Source: Pseudomonas synxantha | GTDB lineage: Bacteria > Pseudomonadota > Gammaproteobacteria > Pseudomonadales > Pseudomonadaceae | Assembly (NCBI GenBank): GCA_945874835.1 | Contig: CAMCJM010000002.1 | Span: 1-42,479 of the forward strand | Reading direction: 5' to 3' | DNA: 42,479 nucleotides | Part shown: one piece after another, positions 33,450-42,479 of the stretch | Layout of the letters: the number at the start of each line of letters is the position of its first letter | Position numbering within the stretch: the stretch's first letter is position 1 | Notes under the pieces: model-generated | What the model saw: only the letters and a program-made list of their open reading frames with translations | The model's database searches: none | Told to the model about the DNA's origin: nothing | Made by a program: the position numbers and the translations under genes

Positions 33450-36281
33450 ATGCCCTTAAGCTGGAACGAAATCAAAAGCCGCGCCTTGGCGTTCTCCCGC
33501 GAATGGGCTGACGAAACCAGCGAAGACGCCGAAGCCAAACCGTTCTGGAATGACTTTTTTAATGTCTTTGGCGTGAGTCGTCGCCGGGTGGCCAGCTTTG
33601 AGTCGCGGGTTAAAAAAATTGATGGCAAGGACGGCTACATCGACCTGCTCTGGAAGGGCATGCTGCTGATCGAGCACAAGTCGCGTGGCAAAGACCTCGA
33701 CCGTGCCTACAGCCAAGCGCTGGATTATTTTCCCGGCTTGAAAGAGCGCGAACTGCCTAAGTACCCGATCGTTTCCGACTTCGCGCGTTTCCGTTTGTAT
33801 GACCTCGACGACGGCACGCAGCACGATTTTGCTCTCGCCGATTTGCACAAATACGTGCGCCTGTTCGGCTTTATTTCCGGCTACCAAACCCACGTTATCC
33901 AAGAGCAAGACCCGGTCAATATCAAGGCTGCCGAGCGCATGGGCAAGCGGCACGACCAGTTGCAGGCGGTCGGTTACGACGGCCATCCGCTGGAGTTGTA
34001 TCTGGTGCGCCTGTTGTTTTGTTTGTTTGCCGAAGACACCGGGATTTTCGAGCGTCAGCAGTTGCAGGACTACCTCGAACAGCGCACCAGCGAGGACGGC
34101 AGCGACCTTGGCGATCGCCTCGCCAGCCTGTTCCACAACCTCAACAGCCCGCCCGGCAAACGCCTGAAAAACCTCGACGAACAGTTGGCCGCCTTCCCTT
34201 ATATCAATGGCAAATTGTTTGCCGAGCAACTGCCGCCAGCGGCGTTTGATGCCGCCATGCGGCAGAGTTTGCTCGACTGCTGCGCGCTGGACTGGTCGCG
34301 GATTTCCCCGGCGATTTTTGGCTCGCTGTTTCAGTCGATCATGGACAAGCAGGCGCGACGCAATTTGGGTGCGCACTACACCAGCGAAAAGAACATTCTC
34401 AAGTTGCTCAAACCGTTGTTTCTCGACGAGCTTTGGGCCGAGTTCCACAAGGCCAAAAGCAACCGCAACAAGCTCTTCGAGTTTCACAATAAGCTGCGCA
34501 GCCTGACCTTTCTCGACCCGGCCTGCGGCTGCGGCAATTTTTTGGTAATTACCTACCGTGAGCTGCGCCTGCTGGAGCTGGAGGTGTTGCGCCAGTTGCA
34601 CCTGCAAGCGCAGCAATCGGGCCAGACGGAAAACATCGCCACCCTAGTGCGCCTCGATGTGGACCAGTTCTACGGCATAGAGATCGAGGAGTTCCCCGCG
34701 CAAATCGCCCAAGTGGCCATGTGGCTGATGGATCACCAGATGAACCTGCAAGTGTCACAGGAGTTTGGCCTGTACTTCGCCCGGATTCCCTTGGCCGCCA
34801 CCGCCCATATCGTCTGCGCCAATGCGCTGCAAATGGACTGGAACGATTTAATCGCGGCGCAGGGTTTGAGTTATCTGCTGGGTAATCCACCGTTTGTCGG
34901 AGCCAAGCTGCTGGATGATGGCCAGCGTAGCGATGTCGCGACCGTATTTGCCGGGATCAAAAACGCCGGCCTACTGGATTTTGTCGCCGCTTGGTACGTC
35001 AAGGCTGCTATGTATATGGCCGCTAAGCCGAGCATTCGCTGCGCGTTTGTCTCAACTAACTCGATCAGCCAAGGCGAGCAGGTTGGCGTGCTTTGGAGTT
35101 GGATGCTGGCGCAAGGGGTTAAAATCCATTTTGCCCACCGCACTTTTCAGTGGAACAGCGAGGCACGCGGTAAGGCCGCCGTGCATTGCGTGATCATCGG
35201 TTTTGGCCTGGGCGATGTGGCGGAGAAGTGGCTGTTTGAATACGCCGATATCAAGGGTGAGGCGCAGGCGCTCAAGGCCAGCAATATCAACCCGTATCTT
35301 GTGGATGCTCTGGATCTGACGCTGGATAAACGTAGAACGCCGTTATCCGCTCCTCAGGAGCTAGTGTTCGGCAACATGCCGAACGATGGAGGCCATCTCT
35401 TATTTGATGACGCAGAGAAGGCACTATTTGTCGCTAAAGAACATCAGGCTGACGCCTACATCAAACGCTTCATCGGCTCTGAGGAGTTTATCAATAGCAT
35501 AGACCGCTGGTGTCTCTGGCTTGTTGATGCCCAGCCGACAGCTCTCAAGTCTATGCCCTTGGTTATGGGCAGAGTGGCCAAGGTCAAAGAGTGTCGTCTT
35601 GGTAGTTCAAGAGCGGCGACTCAAAAGTTAGCGGGGACACCTTCGCTGTTTGGCGAGATTCGTCAGCCGCAATCTGACTACATCGCGATCCCTAAGACTT
35701 CATCGGAAAAGCGGGCTTACATCCCGATGGGGCTGGTATCCAAAGACACTATTGCCAGTACGGAAATTTTTACCGTTGCAGACGGTAGTCTCTTCATGCT
35801 CGGTGTTCTTTCTTCCGTGATGCACATGTCGTGGGTACGAGCAGTTTGCGGTCGACTTAAAAGTGATTACCGCTACTCCGCGGGCATCGTCTACAACAAC
35901 TACCCCTGGCCCGACTTGCCCACCCCGCAAGCCGATGCGCCGGCCAGCGCCGAGAGTTTGCGCGCCATTAAACTGCGCGCCGCCATCGAAACCGCCGCCG
36001 AGGCGGTGCTGGCCGCCCGCGCGCAATTTCCCGAGGCGACCTTGGCCGATCTGTACGACCCGCTAAGCATGCCGCCAGCCTTGCTCAAGGCCCATCAAAG
36101 CCTCGATAAAGCGGTAGACGCGGCCTACGGCAAAACCCGCTTCAACAGCGAAGCCGAGCGCGTGGCTTTTCTCTTCGACCTGTACTTGAGCTACAGCCAG
36201 CGCTTGGCGGCCAGTAAGCCAGCCGCTAAAAAGCCTGCAAGGTTGAAGGCGGTAGCGAATGACAGTGAGCTTGCCGTATGA
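33450..36281 (+). CDS. MmeI-like type IIL restriction-modification enzyme
   Basis: A 943-residue single polypeptide predicted to cut and methylate DNA. In order: an N-terminal nuclease with D65, E75 and K77 (IDLLWKGMLLIEHK), matching the D-x9-ExK pattern of MmeI; a helical spacer; a gamma-class N6-adenine methyltransferase with motif I DPACGCGNF at residues 356-364 and motif IV NPPF at 479-482; a target-recognition domain at about 610-807; and a helical C-terminus (about 830-943). Catalytic residues all appear intact. The codons for the recognition domain are about 51% G+C versus about 69% just downstream. Its stop overlaps the next gene (ATGA). Alternative: methyltransferase only, if the nuclease is inactive. 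The sequence target is unknown. Confidence 0.9.
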   Translation: MPLSWNEIKSRALAFSREWADETSEDAEAKPFWNDFFNVFGVSRRRVASFESRVKKIDGKDGYIDLLWKGMLLIEHKSRGKDLDRAYSQALDYFPGLKERELPKYPIVSDFARFRLYDLDDGTQHDFALADLHKYVRLFGFISGYQTHVIQEQDPVNIKAAERMGKRHDQLQAVGYDGHPLELYLVRLLFCLFAEDTGIFERQQLQDYLEQRTSEDGSDLGDRLASLFHNLNSPPGKRLKNLDEQLAAFPYINGKLFAEQLPPAAFDAAMRQSLLDCCALDWSRISPAIFGSLFQSIMDKQARRNLGAHYTSEKNILKLLKPLFLDELWAEFHKAKSNRNKLFEFHNKLRSLTFLDPACGCGNFLVITYRELRLLELEVLRQLHLQAQQSGQTENIATLVRLDVDQFYGIEIEEFPAQIAQVAMWLMDHQMNLQVSQEFGLYFARIPLAATAHIVCANALQMDWNDLIAAQGLSYLLGNPPFVGAKLLDDGQRSDVATVFAGIKNAGLLDFVAAWYVKAAMYMAAKPSIRCAFVSTNSISQGEQVGVLWSWMLAQGVKIHFAHRTFQWNSEARGKAAVHCVIIGFGLGDVAEKWLFEYADIKGEAQALKASNINPYLVDALDLTLDKRRTPLSAPQELVFGNMPNDGGHLLFDDAEKALFVAKEHQADAYIKRFIGSEEFINSIDRWCLWLVDAQPTALKSMPLVMGRVAKVKECRLGSSRAATQKLAGTPSLFGEIRQPQSDYIAIPKTSSEKRAYIPMGLVSKDTIASTEIFTVADGSLFMLGVLSSVMHMSWVRAVCGRLKSDYRYSAGIVYNNYPWPDLPTPQADAPASAESLRAIKLRAAIETAAEAVLAARAQFPEATLADLYDPLSMPPALLKAHQSLDKAVDAAYGKTRFNSEAERVAFLFDLYLSYSQRLAASKPAAKKPARLKAVANDSELAV

Positions 36282-37924
36282 CCCTGGAAAACCAGCATCT
36301 CGACCGTAAGTCCCTGCGTAAGGTGACCGGCAAAACTGCTAACTGGCAGGAGCTGGCCTCAGATTGCGTCTGTTTCGCCAACAGCGCAGGCGGTCAACTG
36401 TTGATCGGTATCGAAGACGCTAGCGAGCTGCCGCCGGCCGAGCAGCGAATAGAACCGGGGTTGCTGGATATTCTGCGCCGCCGTGTGCAAGAGCTCACGG
36501 TCAACGTTATTGTCGCTCCGCGCTTGGTAACGGCCGAGAACGGCGGCCAGTATGTCGAGCTCACGGTTGCCAAGGCGTTTGGTGTGGCCTCCACCTCCGA
36601 TGGCCGCTATTTCCTACGCGTGGGCGACAGCTGCCAGCCGGTGCTGGGTGATGACGTAATGCGCCTTCTTAACGAGCGCCCTGGCGCGCCTTGGGAAGCG
36701 TTGAGTAACCTGCAGGTGCCCCGCGCAGCTGTCGACGCAGGCAAGCAGGCTGAGTTACTGCAGCGCTTGCGCGCCTCGGATCGGGTCAAGACAAACACTA
36801 AGGAAAAGAGCGATCCCGAGCTGCTCGACCACTACGGCTTGGTCGATGGTGAATGGCTGACCAATCTCGGCGTGCTGATCCTTGGTACCGTCCGTGATCG
36901 TGCCCGCCTCGGCACCGCGCCAATGGTGCAAGCGCTGAAGTACGACGAGCAGGGCGACAAGGTGAATAAGTGGCTGTGGGATGACTACCAGCAGTCGCCT
37001 ATCGAACTGGTGGATGCCATCTGGCGCGAGGTGGCGGATTTTCGCGAAAGCTACGAACTGCCCGACGGCCTCTATCGCCAACATATCCCCGCCTTCGATG
37101 AGCGGGTGGTACGTGAATTGTTGGTGAGTGCTCTGGTACACCGCCCGTATACCCAGCGCGGTGACATCTACCTGAACCTGCACCCAGATCGGCTTGAGGT
37201 GGTAAATCCTGGCCGCCTGCCCTTTGGTGTTACGCCCGGCAATATCCTGCACGCCAGCCGCCGCCGTAATGATCGGATGGCAGCACTTTTCCACGATTTG
37301 AAAATGATGGAGAAGGAAGGTACAGGTTTCGACTTGATGTACGACGTGCAGCTATCCCAGGGCCGTCCCGCCCCTGAGACTAGCGAAGGACCAGATTCAG
37401 TTCGCGTCACTATCAGGCGCCGCATCGTGCGCCCGGAAATGATCGGTTTGTTGAAAACCGTAGATGAGCGCTTCCAGCCCACTCGCCGCGAGCGAATCAC
37501 CCTTGGGCTACTCGCCCAACACGAAGGCATGACCGCCAGCGAGTTGGCATCCGCCCTAGAACTCAGCTCAACCGATGAGCTAAAACCTTGGTTCGGTCGC
37601 CTGCGTGATTGGCAATTGGTGAGTGAAAGTGGGCGCACCAAGGCAACCCGCTATTTCGTCGCACCTGAATGGCTACGTGGCAGCGGTCTTGAGGGAAAAA
37701 CCACCCTTACCCGCATCGAGCCGCATCGGTTGCGCGCGCTGATTTTGGAAGATCTTCAGCGCTATCCTGGCTCATCCTCCAGCGAAATCAACGCGCGCAT
37801 CGGTGGTGAAATCTCTAACCGTACTGTTAAGCGCGCATTGGATGAATTGATTGAGCAGAAGCAGGTTCGCCGCGAGGGTGAGGTGCGCTGGCGACGTTAT
37901 TGGTTAACTGGGCAGGCCAGCTGA
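36278..37924 (+). CDS. AlbA_2 / GHKL-ATPase / winged-helix protein, partner of the MmeI-like enzyme
   Basis: A 548-residue protein in the COG2865 (RecG-like ATP-binding) group. Residues about 5-115 form an AlbA_2 (Schlafen-like) domain, with CFANSAGGQLLIGIED as its signature; the usual acidic start (ESxxLEFK) reads LDRKSLRK. Residues about 270-360 form the GHKL-type ATP-binding (HATPase_c_4) domain, with the N-box at E280-S284 (RELLVSALVHRPY), NPGRLPFGVTPGNIL and EGTGFDLM. The canonical N-box Asn is Ser here. Two winged-helix segments follow (about 405-460 and 490-548). It starts on the ATGA overlapping the methyltransferase stop, so the two proteins are made together. Relatives are transcription regulators or nucleic-acid-binding accessory proteins of unclear role. 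Confidence 0.85.
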   Translation: MTLENQHLDRKSLRKVTGKTANWQELASDCVCFANSAGGQLLIGIEDASELPPAEQRIEPGLLDILRRRVQELTVNVIVAPRLVTAENGGQYVELTVAKAFGVASTSDGRYFLRVGDSCQPVLGDDVMRLLNERPGAPWEALSNLQVPRAAVDAGKQAELLQRLRASDRVKTNTKEKSDPELLDHYGLVDGEWLTNLGVLILGTVRDRARLGTAPMVQALKYDEQGDKVNKWLWDDYQQSPIELVDAIWREVADFRESYELPDGLYRQHIPAFDERVVRELLVSALVHRPYTQRGDIYLNLHPDRLEVVNPGRLPFGVTPGNILHASRRRNDRMAALFHDLKMMEKEGTGFDLMYDVQLSQGRPAPETSEGPDSVRVTIRRRIVRPEMIGLLKTVDERFQPTRRERITLGLLAQHEGMTASELASALELSSTDELKPWFGRLRDWQLVSESGRTKATRYFVAPEWLRGSGLEGKTTLTRIEPHRLRALILEDLQRYPGSSSSEINARIGGEISNRTVKRALDELIEQKQVRREGEVRWRRYWLTGQAS

Positions 37925-37936
37925 AACCGAGCAGCT

Positions 37937-37992
37937 CATAAAAGACAAACCTTCGGCAATCCGCTTCACTTCTATCGGCTTTGTCTTTTATG
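37937..37992. repeat. Inverted repeat at the end of the accessory segment
   Basis: CATAAAAGACAAA (37937-37949) and TTTGTCTTTTATG (37980-37992) form a perfect 13-bp inverted repeat with a 30-base spacer, 12 bases after the stop codon of the AlbA_2 gene. The region is A+T-rich relative to its surroundings. It could be an unusual terminator or a junction relic. The rest of the gap (37993-38086) shows nothing else I can name. Confidence 0.5.
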
Positions 37993-38086
37993 GCATTCCC
38001 CGGGCCTCGAAGAATATACCTCACGCTAATGGACACGCTTTGATGTATGCGTAGTCATGTCCAATAGACGTTCATCGGAGGTGGAT

Positions 38087-39037
38087 TTAGAAGGCAAACG
38101 GCAACGCCAGCTCAACGTGTTGGCGCTGCGCCAGACGACGCCGAAATTCGTCTGGGTCGTGGATCAGTACTTCCTGGCCCGCAAAGGATTGCGCGGCGAT
38201 CAGGCGCGACAGCCAGAAGCGCACACAAGCGATGCGCAGCATGGCTGGCCACAACTCGGCTTCCGCCGCCGTGAATGCCCGCAACCCAGCGTAGGCACCC
38301 AGCAGCGCTTGCGCGCGTTTGGGGTCGAGGCTGCCATCCTCGTGTGAGCACCAATCGTTCAGGGCAATCGCCAGGTCGTAGAGCATCGGCCCTGAGCAGG
38401 CGTTGTAGAAATCAATCACCCCGGCCAGATGGTTGCCATCAAACAGCACGTTATCGCGGAACAGGTCGGCATGCAGGTTGGCTTGTGGCAAGGCGAGCAG
38501 GCGTGGCTTGAGCGTGTGGATTTCGGTCAAGGCATCACGCAGCAACGGCAGCTGGTCATCGGGTAGCTGTAAAGCCAGACTCGGCCCTTCGGCCAGCATC
38601 CAGTCCAATCCCCGGTCACTTTTGCGCGGCAGCGGTTGCGCCCGTGTCGCCAGGTGAATGCGTGCCAACAGTGCGCCGACTTCCTGGCAATGATGCGCAT
38701 TGGCATCGTGCACATGCTTACCGGCCAAACGCGGCTGCAGCAGCGCCGGTTTACCGGCCAGGCTGCGCAGCGCCTCGCCCGTTGTTGTACGTAAGGCATA
38801 GGGCACAGGCAGGCCCGCGCCGTGCAGTACATCAAGCAGGTCGATAAAGAACGGCAGATCACCGCTCGGCCCCCGCTCGATCAGGGTCAATACGTATTCA
38901 CCCCGTTCTAGGCTGACGAAGAAGTTGCTGTTCTCACTGCCTGCGGCAATGCCCTGAAAGTCGCGCAGGCGACCCAGTTCATACGGGGCGAGAAACGCCT
39001 CAAGCTCAGGTCGCTCAAGCGGGGTAAACACAGACAT
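38087..39037 (-). CDS. thrB: Homoserine kinase (aminoglycoside phosphotransferase-like type)
   Basis: A 316-residue enzyme of threonine biosynthesis that phosphorylates homoserine; the Pseudomonas type belongs to the APH/choline kinase fold rather than the GHMP fold. The Brenner-type catalytic loop reads LPQANLHADLFRDNVLF (catalytic Asp in HADLFRDN), followed by AGVIDFYNACSG with the Mg-binding Asp. The N-terminus MSVFTPLERPELEAFLAPYELG matches ThrB of this type. It is followed by the DUF2782 gene upstream on the same strand (11-base gap), as in other Pseudomonas next to polA. Confidence 0.95.
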   Translation of the reverse strand: MSVFTPLERPELEAFLAPYELGRLRDFQGIAAGSENSNFFVSLERGEYVLTLIERGPSGDLPFFIDLLDVLHGAGLPVPYALRTTTGEALRSLAGKPALLQPRLAGKHVHDANAHHCQEVGALLARIHLATRAQPLPRKSDRGLDWMLAEGPSLALQLPDDQLPLLRDALTEIHTLKPRLLALPQANLHADLFRDNVLFDGNHLAGVIDFYNACSGPMLYDLAIALNDWCSHEDGSLDPKRAQALLGAYAGLRAFTAAEAELWPAMLRIACVRFWLSRLIAAQSFAGQEVLIHDPDEFRRRLAQRQHVELALPFAF

Positions 39038-39048
39038 GGATTAACGCC

Positions 39049-39333
39049 TTACCACTTAAAGATTTCCCACTGCGGAATCAGCATGTCGGGCTGGTCGGAG
39101 CGGATAAAGTTGCCTTCACTGCCATCGGCGCGCACCAGGAAGTAGGGTTTGCCCTTTTTCGGGGTGATCTTGATCGCGTAGAGAAAGCCGTTCTGCCGGT
39201 ATTCGGTGATGGTGCGGTCGCCATCCTGGCGAATGGTCACATCCGGGTCGGCCGTCACCGGGTCTTCGGCGTGGGCGGCCAAGGTGGTGAATGCCAGCAG
39301 AGTGGCCAACAACAGGCGATTGAGTGTGCGCAT
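39049..39333 (-). CDS. Small exported DUF2782 family protein
   Basis: A 94-residue protein with a signal peptide (MRTLNRLLLATLLAFTTLAAHA). The mature part, DPVTADPDVTIRQDGDRTITEYRQNGFLYAIKITPKKGKPYFL, is the DUF2782 signature (hydrophilic, strand-rich). It sits upstream of thrB, with which it is probably cotranscribed, and diverges from polA across 74 bases. No function is known. Confidence 0.85.
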   Translation of the reverse strand: MRTLNRLLLATLLAFTTLAAHAEDPVTADPDVTIRQDGDRTITEYRQNGFLYAIKITPKKGKPYFLVRADGSEGNFIRSDQPDMLIPQWEIFKW

Positions 39334-39407
39334 GATAACCTTGTCCCTTTGATTGCTATGGTGCAGCCATTCTACCGCTGCCCCTGCTGAAAAGGTTGAT
39401 CCTGCTC

Positions 39408-42263
39408 ATGAGCCAAGCCCCTCTCGTTCTGGTTGACGGTTCGTCTTACCTGTACCGCGCCTTCCATGCCCTGCCGCCGTTGACCACCTCCAAAGGCCTG
39501 CCAACCGGCGCGGTCAAGGGTGTGCTGAACATGCTCAAGAGCCTGCGCAAGCAGTACCCGAAAAGCCCGTTTGCCGTGGTGTTCGATGCCAAAGGCGGGA
39601 CCTTTCGCGACGAGTTGTTTGCCGATTACAAAGCCAATCGCCCGTCGATGCCCGATGACCTGCGCGTGCAGGTCGAACCGCTGCATGCCAGCGTCCGCGC
39701 CATGGGTTATCCGTTGCTGTGTGTCGAAGGCGTCGAAGCCGATGACGTGATCGGCACCCTGGCCCGCCAATGCGCCGCTGAAGGCCGCGACGTGATCATC
39801 TCCACCGGCGACAAGGACATGGCCCAGCTGGTTTGCCCGCACGTTACGCTGGTCAACACCATGACCGGAAGCGTCTACGACATTGATGGCGTAAAAGCGA
39901 AATTCGGTGTCGGTCCTGAGCTGATCATCGACTACTTGGCGCTGATGGGCGACAAGGTCGACAATATTCCCGGTGTGCCGGGCGTCGGTGAAAAAACCGC
40001 GCTGGGTTTGCTGGTCGGTATCGGCGGTGGCCTCGATGTGTTGTACGCCAACCTCGAAAAAGTGCCGGAGCTGCCGATTCGCGGGGCCAAGAACCTGCCG
40101 GCCAAACTCATCGAACACAAGGACATGGCCTACCTGTCTTATCAGCTGGCCACCATCAAGCTGGATGTGCCGCTGAATATCGCCATCGAGTCGCTGCACC
40201 CAGGCGAGATGGATGTACCTGCACTGGTCGAGTTGTACGCTGAGCTTGAGTTCAAAACCTGGCGTGATGAGTTGCTGCGCAGCAACCCGGCCCGGGCCGT
40301 CAAAGCCCCGGTCGCAGCGCCTGCCGATGACCTGTTTGCCCTTGCCCCAAGCGCCAGTGCCGCCCCTGCAGTCGTGCCAGTTCCAGCCGTTGCTGAGGCA
40401 CCAACCGCTGATGCGGCGGTTGGCGAGTTGCCCGCAGTGGCAGCCTTGGGTGATTACCAGTGCGTTCTGACGCAGGCGCAGTTCGATGAATGGCTGGAGA
40501 AGCTGCGCAACGCCGAGCTGATCGCCTTCGACACCGAAACCACCGGCCTGGATGCTCAAAAGGCCCAATTGGTCGGCCTGTCGTTTGCGGTCAAAGCGGG
40601 TGAAGCGGCCTATATCCCGGTGGCGCACAGCTACATGGGCGTGCCGACGCAGTTGGATCTTGATGCGGTGCTCAAGGCGCTCAAACCGATCCTTGAAGAC
40701 CCGAAGAAGTCCAAGGTCGGGCAGCACGCCAAGTACGACATCAACATCCTCGCCAATGCCTCAACGCCGATCCACGTGCAGGGCGTAGCGTTCGACACCA
40801 TGCTTGAATCCTACGTGCTGGACTCCACTGCCACCCGTCACGACATGGACAGCCTGGCGCTCAAGTACCTGGATCACAGCAACATCCGTTTCGAAGACAT
40901 CGCCGGTAAGGGTGCCAAGCAGCTGACCTTTGACCAGATCGATCTGGCTCAGGCCGCGCCTTATGCTGCCGAAGATGCCGATGTGACCCTGCGTTTGCAT
41001 CAACACCTATGGGCCAAGCTGTCGGCTGAAGCGAGCTTGGCCAAGGTGCTGCAAGAAATCGAAATGCCGCTGGTGCCGGTGCTGGCGCGTATTGAGCGTC
41101 AAGGTGCGCTGGTGGATGCCAAGCTGCTGGGTTTGCAAAGCAACGAGTTGGGCGAGAAGCTGGTGGCGCTGGAGCGTCAGGCGTTTGAGATCGCCGGTGA
41201 AGAATTCAACCTGGCTTCACCCAAACAGCTTGGGGTGATTCTGTACGAGAAGCTCGGGCTGCCGGTGATCAGCAAAACCGCCAAAGGGCAGGCTTCCACG
41301 GCAGAAGCGGTGCTGGCCGAATTGGCCGAACAGGATTTTGAACTGCCCAAAGTGCTGATGCAGTACCGCAGCTTAAGCAAGCTGAAAAGCACCTACACCG
41401 ATCGCTTGCCGGAGCAGATCAACCCACGCACCGGGCGCATTCACACCAGCTACCATCAGGCCGTCACTGCAACTGGGCGTTTGTCTTCTTCCGACCCGAA
41501 CCTGCAAAACATCCCGATTCGCACCGCCGAAGGCCGGCGTATTCGTCAAGCGTTCGTCGCCCCCAAGGGCTACAAACTGCTGGCGGCGGACTACTCGCAA
41601 ATCGAACTGCGCATCATGGCGCACCTGGCCCAGGATGAAAGCTTGCTGGACGCCTTCCGCCATGGCCGCGACGTGCACAAAGCCACCGCTGCTGAAGTAT
41701 TTGGCGTGCCGTTGGAGGCTGTCACCACCGATCAACGCCGCAGCGCCAAGGCGATCAACTTCGGTTTGATTTACGGCATGAGCGCCTTCGGCCTAGCTAA
41801 ACAGATTGGTTGCGACCGCAAGCAGGCGCAGGCTTATATCGACGTATATTTCCACCGCTATCCCGGCGTGCTGGCTTATATGGAGCGCACCCGCGAGCAG
41901 GCCTCGGAGCAAGGCTATGTCGAAACCCTGTTCGGCCGTCGTCTGTACCTGCCGGATATCCACGCGAAGAACCCGGCGCTGCGCAAAGGCGCCGAGCGCA
42001 CGGCAATCAACGCACCGATGCAGGGCACAGCCGCAGACATCATCAAGCGCGCCATGGTCACGGTAGACAACTGGTTGAGTGAGTCGGGCCTGGATGCGCG
42101 GGTCATCCTGCAGGTGCACGACGAATTGGTGATGGAGGTGCGCGAAGAGTTGGTCGAGCAAGTCACCGAGCAGATCAAGCCGCTGATGGGCAACGCCGCC
42201 GCCCTGGATGTGCCGCTCTTGGTCGAAGTGGGTGTGGGTGATAACTGGGATGAGGCGCACTGA
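39408..42263 (+). CDS. polA: DNA polymerase I
   Basis: A 951-residue repair and Okazaki-fragment polymerase. N-terminal 5'-nuclease: [27 protein letters not shown] and [11 protein letters not shown] Pro/Ala-rich linker (about residues 300-345) leads to the 3'-5' exonuclease with the DxE motif FDTETTGLD and a late YAAEDADVT. The polymerase shows [17 protein letters not shown] (motif A), [14 protein letters not shown] (motif B) and VHDELVMEV (motif C). I chose the ATG at 39408 ([20 protein letters not shown]); the track's start at 39396 is a TTG. A weak AAAGG lies about 12 bases upstream. Confidence 0.98.
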   Translation: MSQAPLVLVDGSSYLYRAFHALPPLTTSKGLPTGAVKGVLNMLKSLRKQYPKSPFAVVFDAKGGTFRDELFADYKANRPSMPDDLRVQVEPLHASVRAMGYPLLCVEGVEADDVIGTLARQCAAEGRDVIISTGDKDMAQLVCPHVTLVNTMTGSVYDIDGVKAKFGVGPELIIDYLALMGDKVDNIPGVPGVGEKTALGLLVGIGGGLDVLYANLEKVPELPIRGAKNLPAKLIEHKDMAYLSYQLATIKLDVPLNIAIESLHPGEMDVPALVELYAELEFKTWRDELLRSNPARAVKAPVAAPADDLFALAPSASAAPAVVPVPAVAEAPTADAAVGELPAVAALGDYQCVLTQAQFDEWLEKLRNAELIAFDTETTGLDAQKAQLVGLSFAVKAGEAAYIPVAHSYMGVPTQLDLDAVLKALKPILEDPKKSKVGQHAKYDINILANASTPIHVQGVAFDTMLESYVLDSTATRHDMDSLALKYLDHSNIRFEDIAGKGAKQLTFDQIDLAQAAPYAAEDADVTLRLHQHLWAKLSAEASLAKVLQEIEMPLVPVLARIERQGALVDAKLLGLQSNELGEKLVALERQAFEIAGEEFNLASPKQLGVILYEKLGLPVISKTAKGQASTAEAVLAELAEQDFELPKVLMQYRSLSKLKSTYTDRLPEQINPRTGRIHTSYHQAVTATGRLSSSDPNLQNIPIRTAEGRRIRQAFVAPKGYKLLAADYSQIELRIMAHLAQDESLLDAFRHGRDVHKATAAEVFGVPLEAVTTDQRRSAKAINFGLIYGMSAFGLAKQIGCDRKQAQAYIDVYFHRYPGVLAYMERTREQASEQGYVETLFGRRLYLPDIHAKNPALRKGAERTAINAPMQGTAADIIKRAMVTVDNWLSESGLDARVILQVHDELVMEVREELVEQVTEQIKPLMGNAAALDVPLLVEVGVGDNWDEAH

Positions 42264-42339
42264 TCGTTATGATCCAGCGTCTGCGAAAGCGGGCGTTGTG
42301 CTTTTTGAGTATTAGGTAGTTTGTTTTTATAGCCTGAAT

Positions 42340-42479
42340 TCAACTCATAAGTGCAACGCTCACCCCTGCATACACTTCGTACGGTGTCTTCCAGCCCAAG
42401 CGTTTGCGTGGTCGTAAATTGATCTTCGCAACGACCCGATTCACGCTTTCCACCGTCAGCGCACTGAAGTCACTGCCCT
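42340..42479 (-). mobile_element. IS30-family transposase, C-terminal end (rest outside window)
   Basis: On the minus strand the frame reads to the window edge as GSDFSALTVESVNRVVAKIN, then RPRKRLGWKTPYEVYAG and a short tail ending VALMS and a TGA stop at 42340-42342. This RPRKRLGWKTPYEV tail is typical of IS30-family transposases. The ORF track misses it because it has no start inside the window. The terminal inverted repeat should lie close to the stop, in about 42325-42345, but I cannot define it. The element is inserted about 76 bases after polA. Confidence 0.85.

Noticed and set aside
37827-38036. A 69-codon minus-strand ORF across the end of the AlbA_2 gene
   Set aside because: It overlaps a well-supported gene and the inverted repeat, and its product has no recognisable features.
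42264-42339. ErsA/Spot 42-like sRNA after polA
   Set aside because: Only 76 bases remain before the transposase stop, and no convincing sRNA hairpin-plus-T-tract was found.
1-42479. CRISPR arrays, tRNA or rRNA genes, prophage
   Set aside because: No regularly spaced repeats, no cloverleaf-like conserved GGTTCGAATCC stretch, and no phage structural or integrase genes were seen.

Overview
The window looks like a chromosomal segment of a Pseudomonas species outside the P. aeruginosa lineage. The basis is recognition of protein families, gene order and about 60-65% G+C with Pseudomonas-type intergenic palindromes; no database was searched. The order coxBA-ctaG-coxC ... sco / metQIN / lipoprotein / znuBC-zur-znuA / thrB-DUF2782 / polA is, as I recall, the one seen in the P. 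putida/fluorescens lineages near the origin of replication.

Region 1 (1-5172) is housekeeping: the end of a zinc aminopeptidase, a small exported DUF1161 protein, a HAD phosphatase overlapping a gamma-carbonic anhydrase-like protein, oligopeptidase A (prlC) overlapping a YheV-type zinc ribbon gene, and an unrecognised membrane protein. Region 2 (5180-14179, minus strand) encodes the RecBCD recombination nuclease in the order recC-recB-recD. Palindromic repeat DNA appears to be inserted in frame in both recC and recB, and two further palindromes separate recB from recD. Region 3 (14318-17428) has an NCS2-type permease, a beta-carbonic anhydrase and a conserved hypothetical gene.

Region 4 (17786-26230) is a complete aa3-type cytochrome c oxidase locus: subunits II (with a fused cytochrome c domain), I and III, copper insertion factors (CtaG/Cox11, Sco), SURF1, heme A synthesis (CtaA, CtaB) and small associated membrane proteins. 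A CTATACT motif resembling an RpoS -10 element lies upstream. A strong bidirectional terminator separates it from region 5 (26346-33309): the D-methionine/methionine importer metNIQ, a lipoprotein gene, and the zinc uptake locus znuB-znuC-zur diverging from znuA over a probable Zur box.

Region 6 (33450-37924) is the accessory part: two translationally coupled genes between znuA and thrB. The first is an MmeI-like (type IIL) single-chain restriction-modification enzyme, and the second is a protein with an AlbA_2 (Schlafen-like) domain, a GHKL/RecG-type ATPase domain and winged helices. The target-recognition segment of the first gene has a much lower G+C than its flanks, as expected for a swapped specificity domain. 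This pair is the best candidate in the window for an under-described defence system.

Region 7 (38087-42479) has thrB, a DUF2782 gene and polA, followed immediately by the 3' end of an IS30-family transposase that runs off the window.
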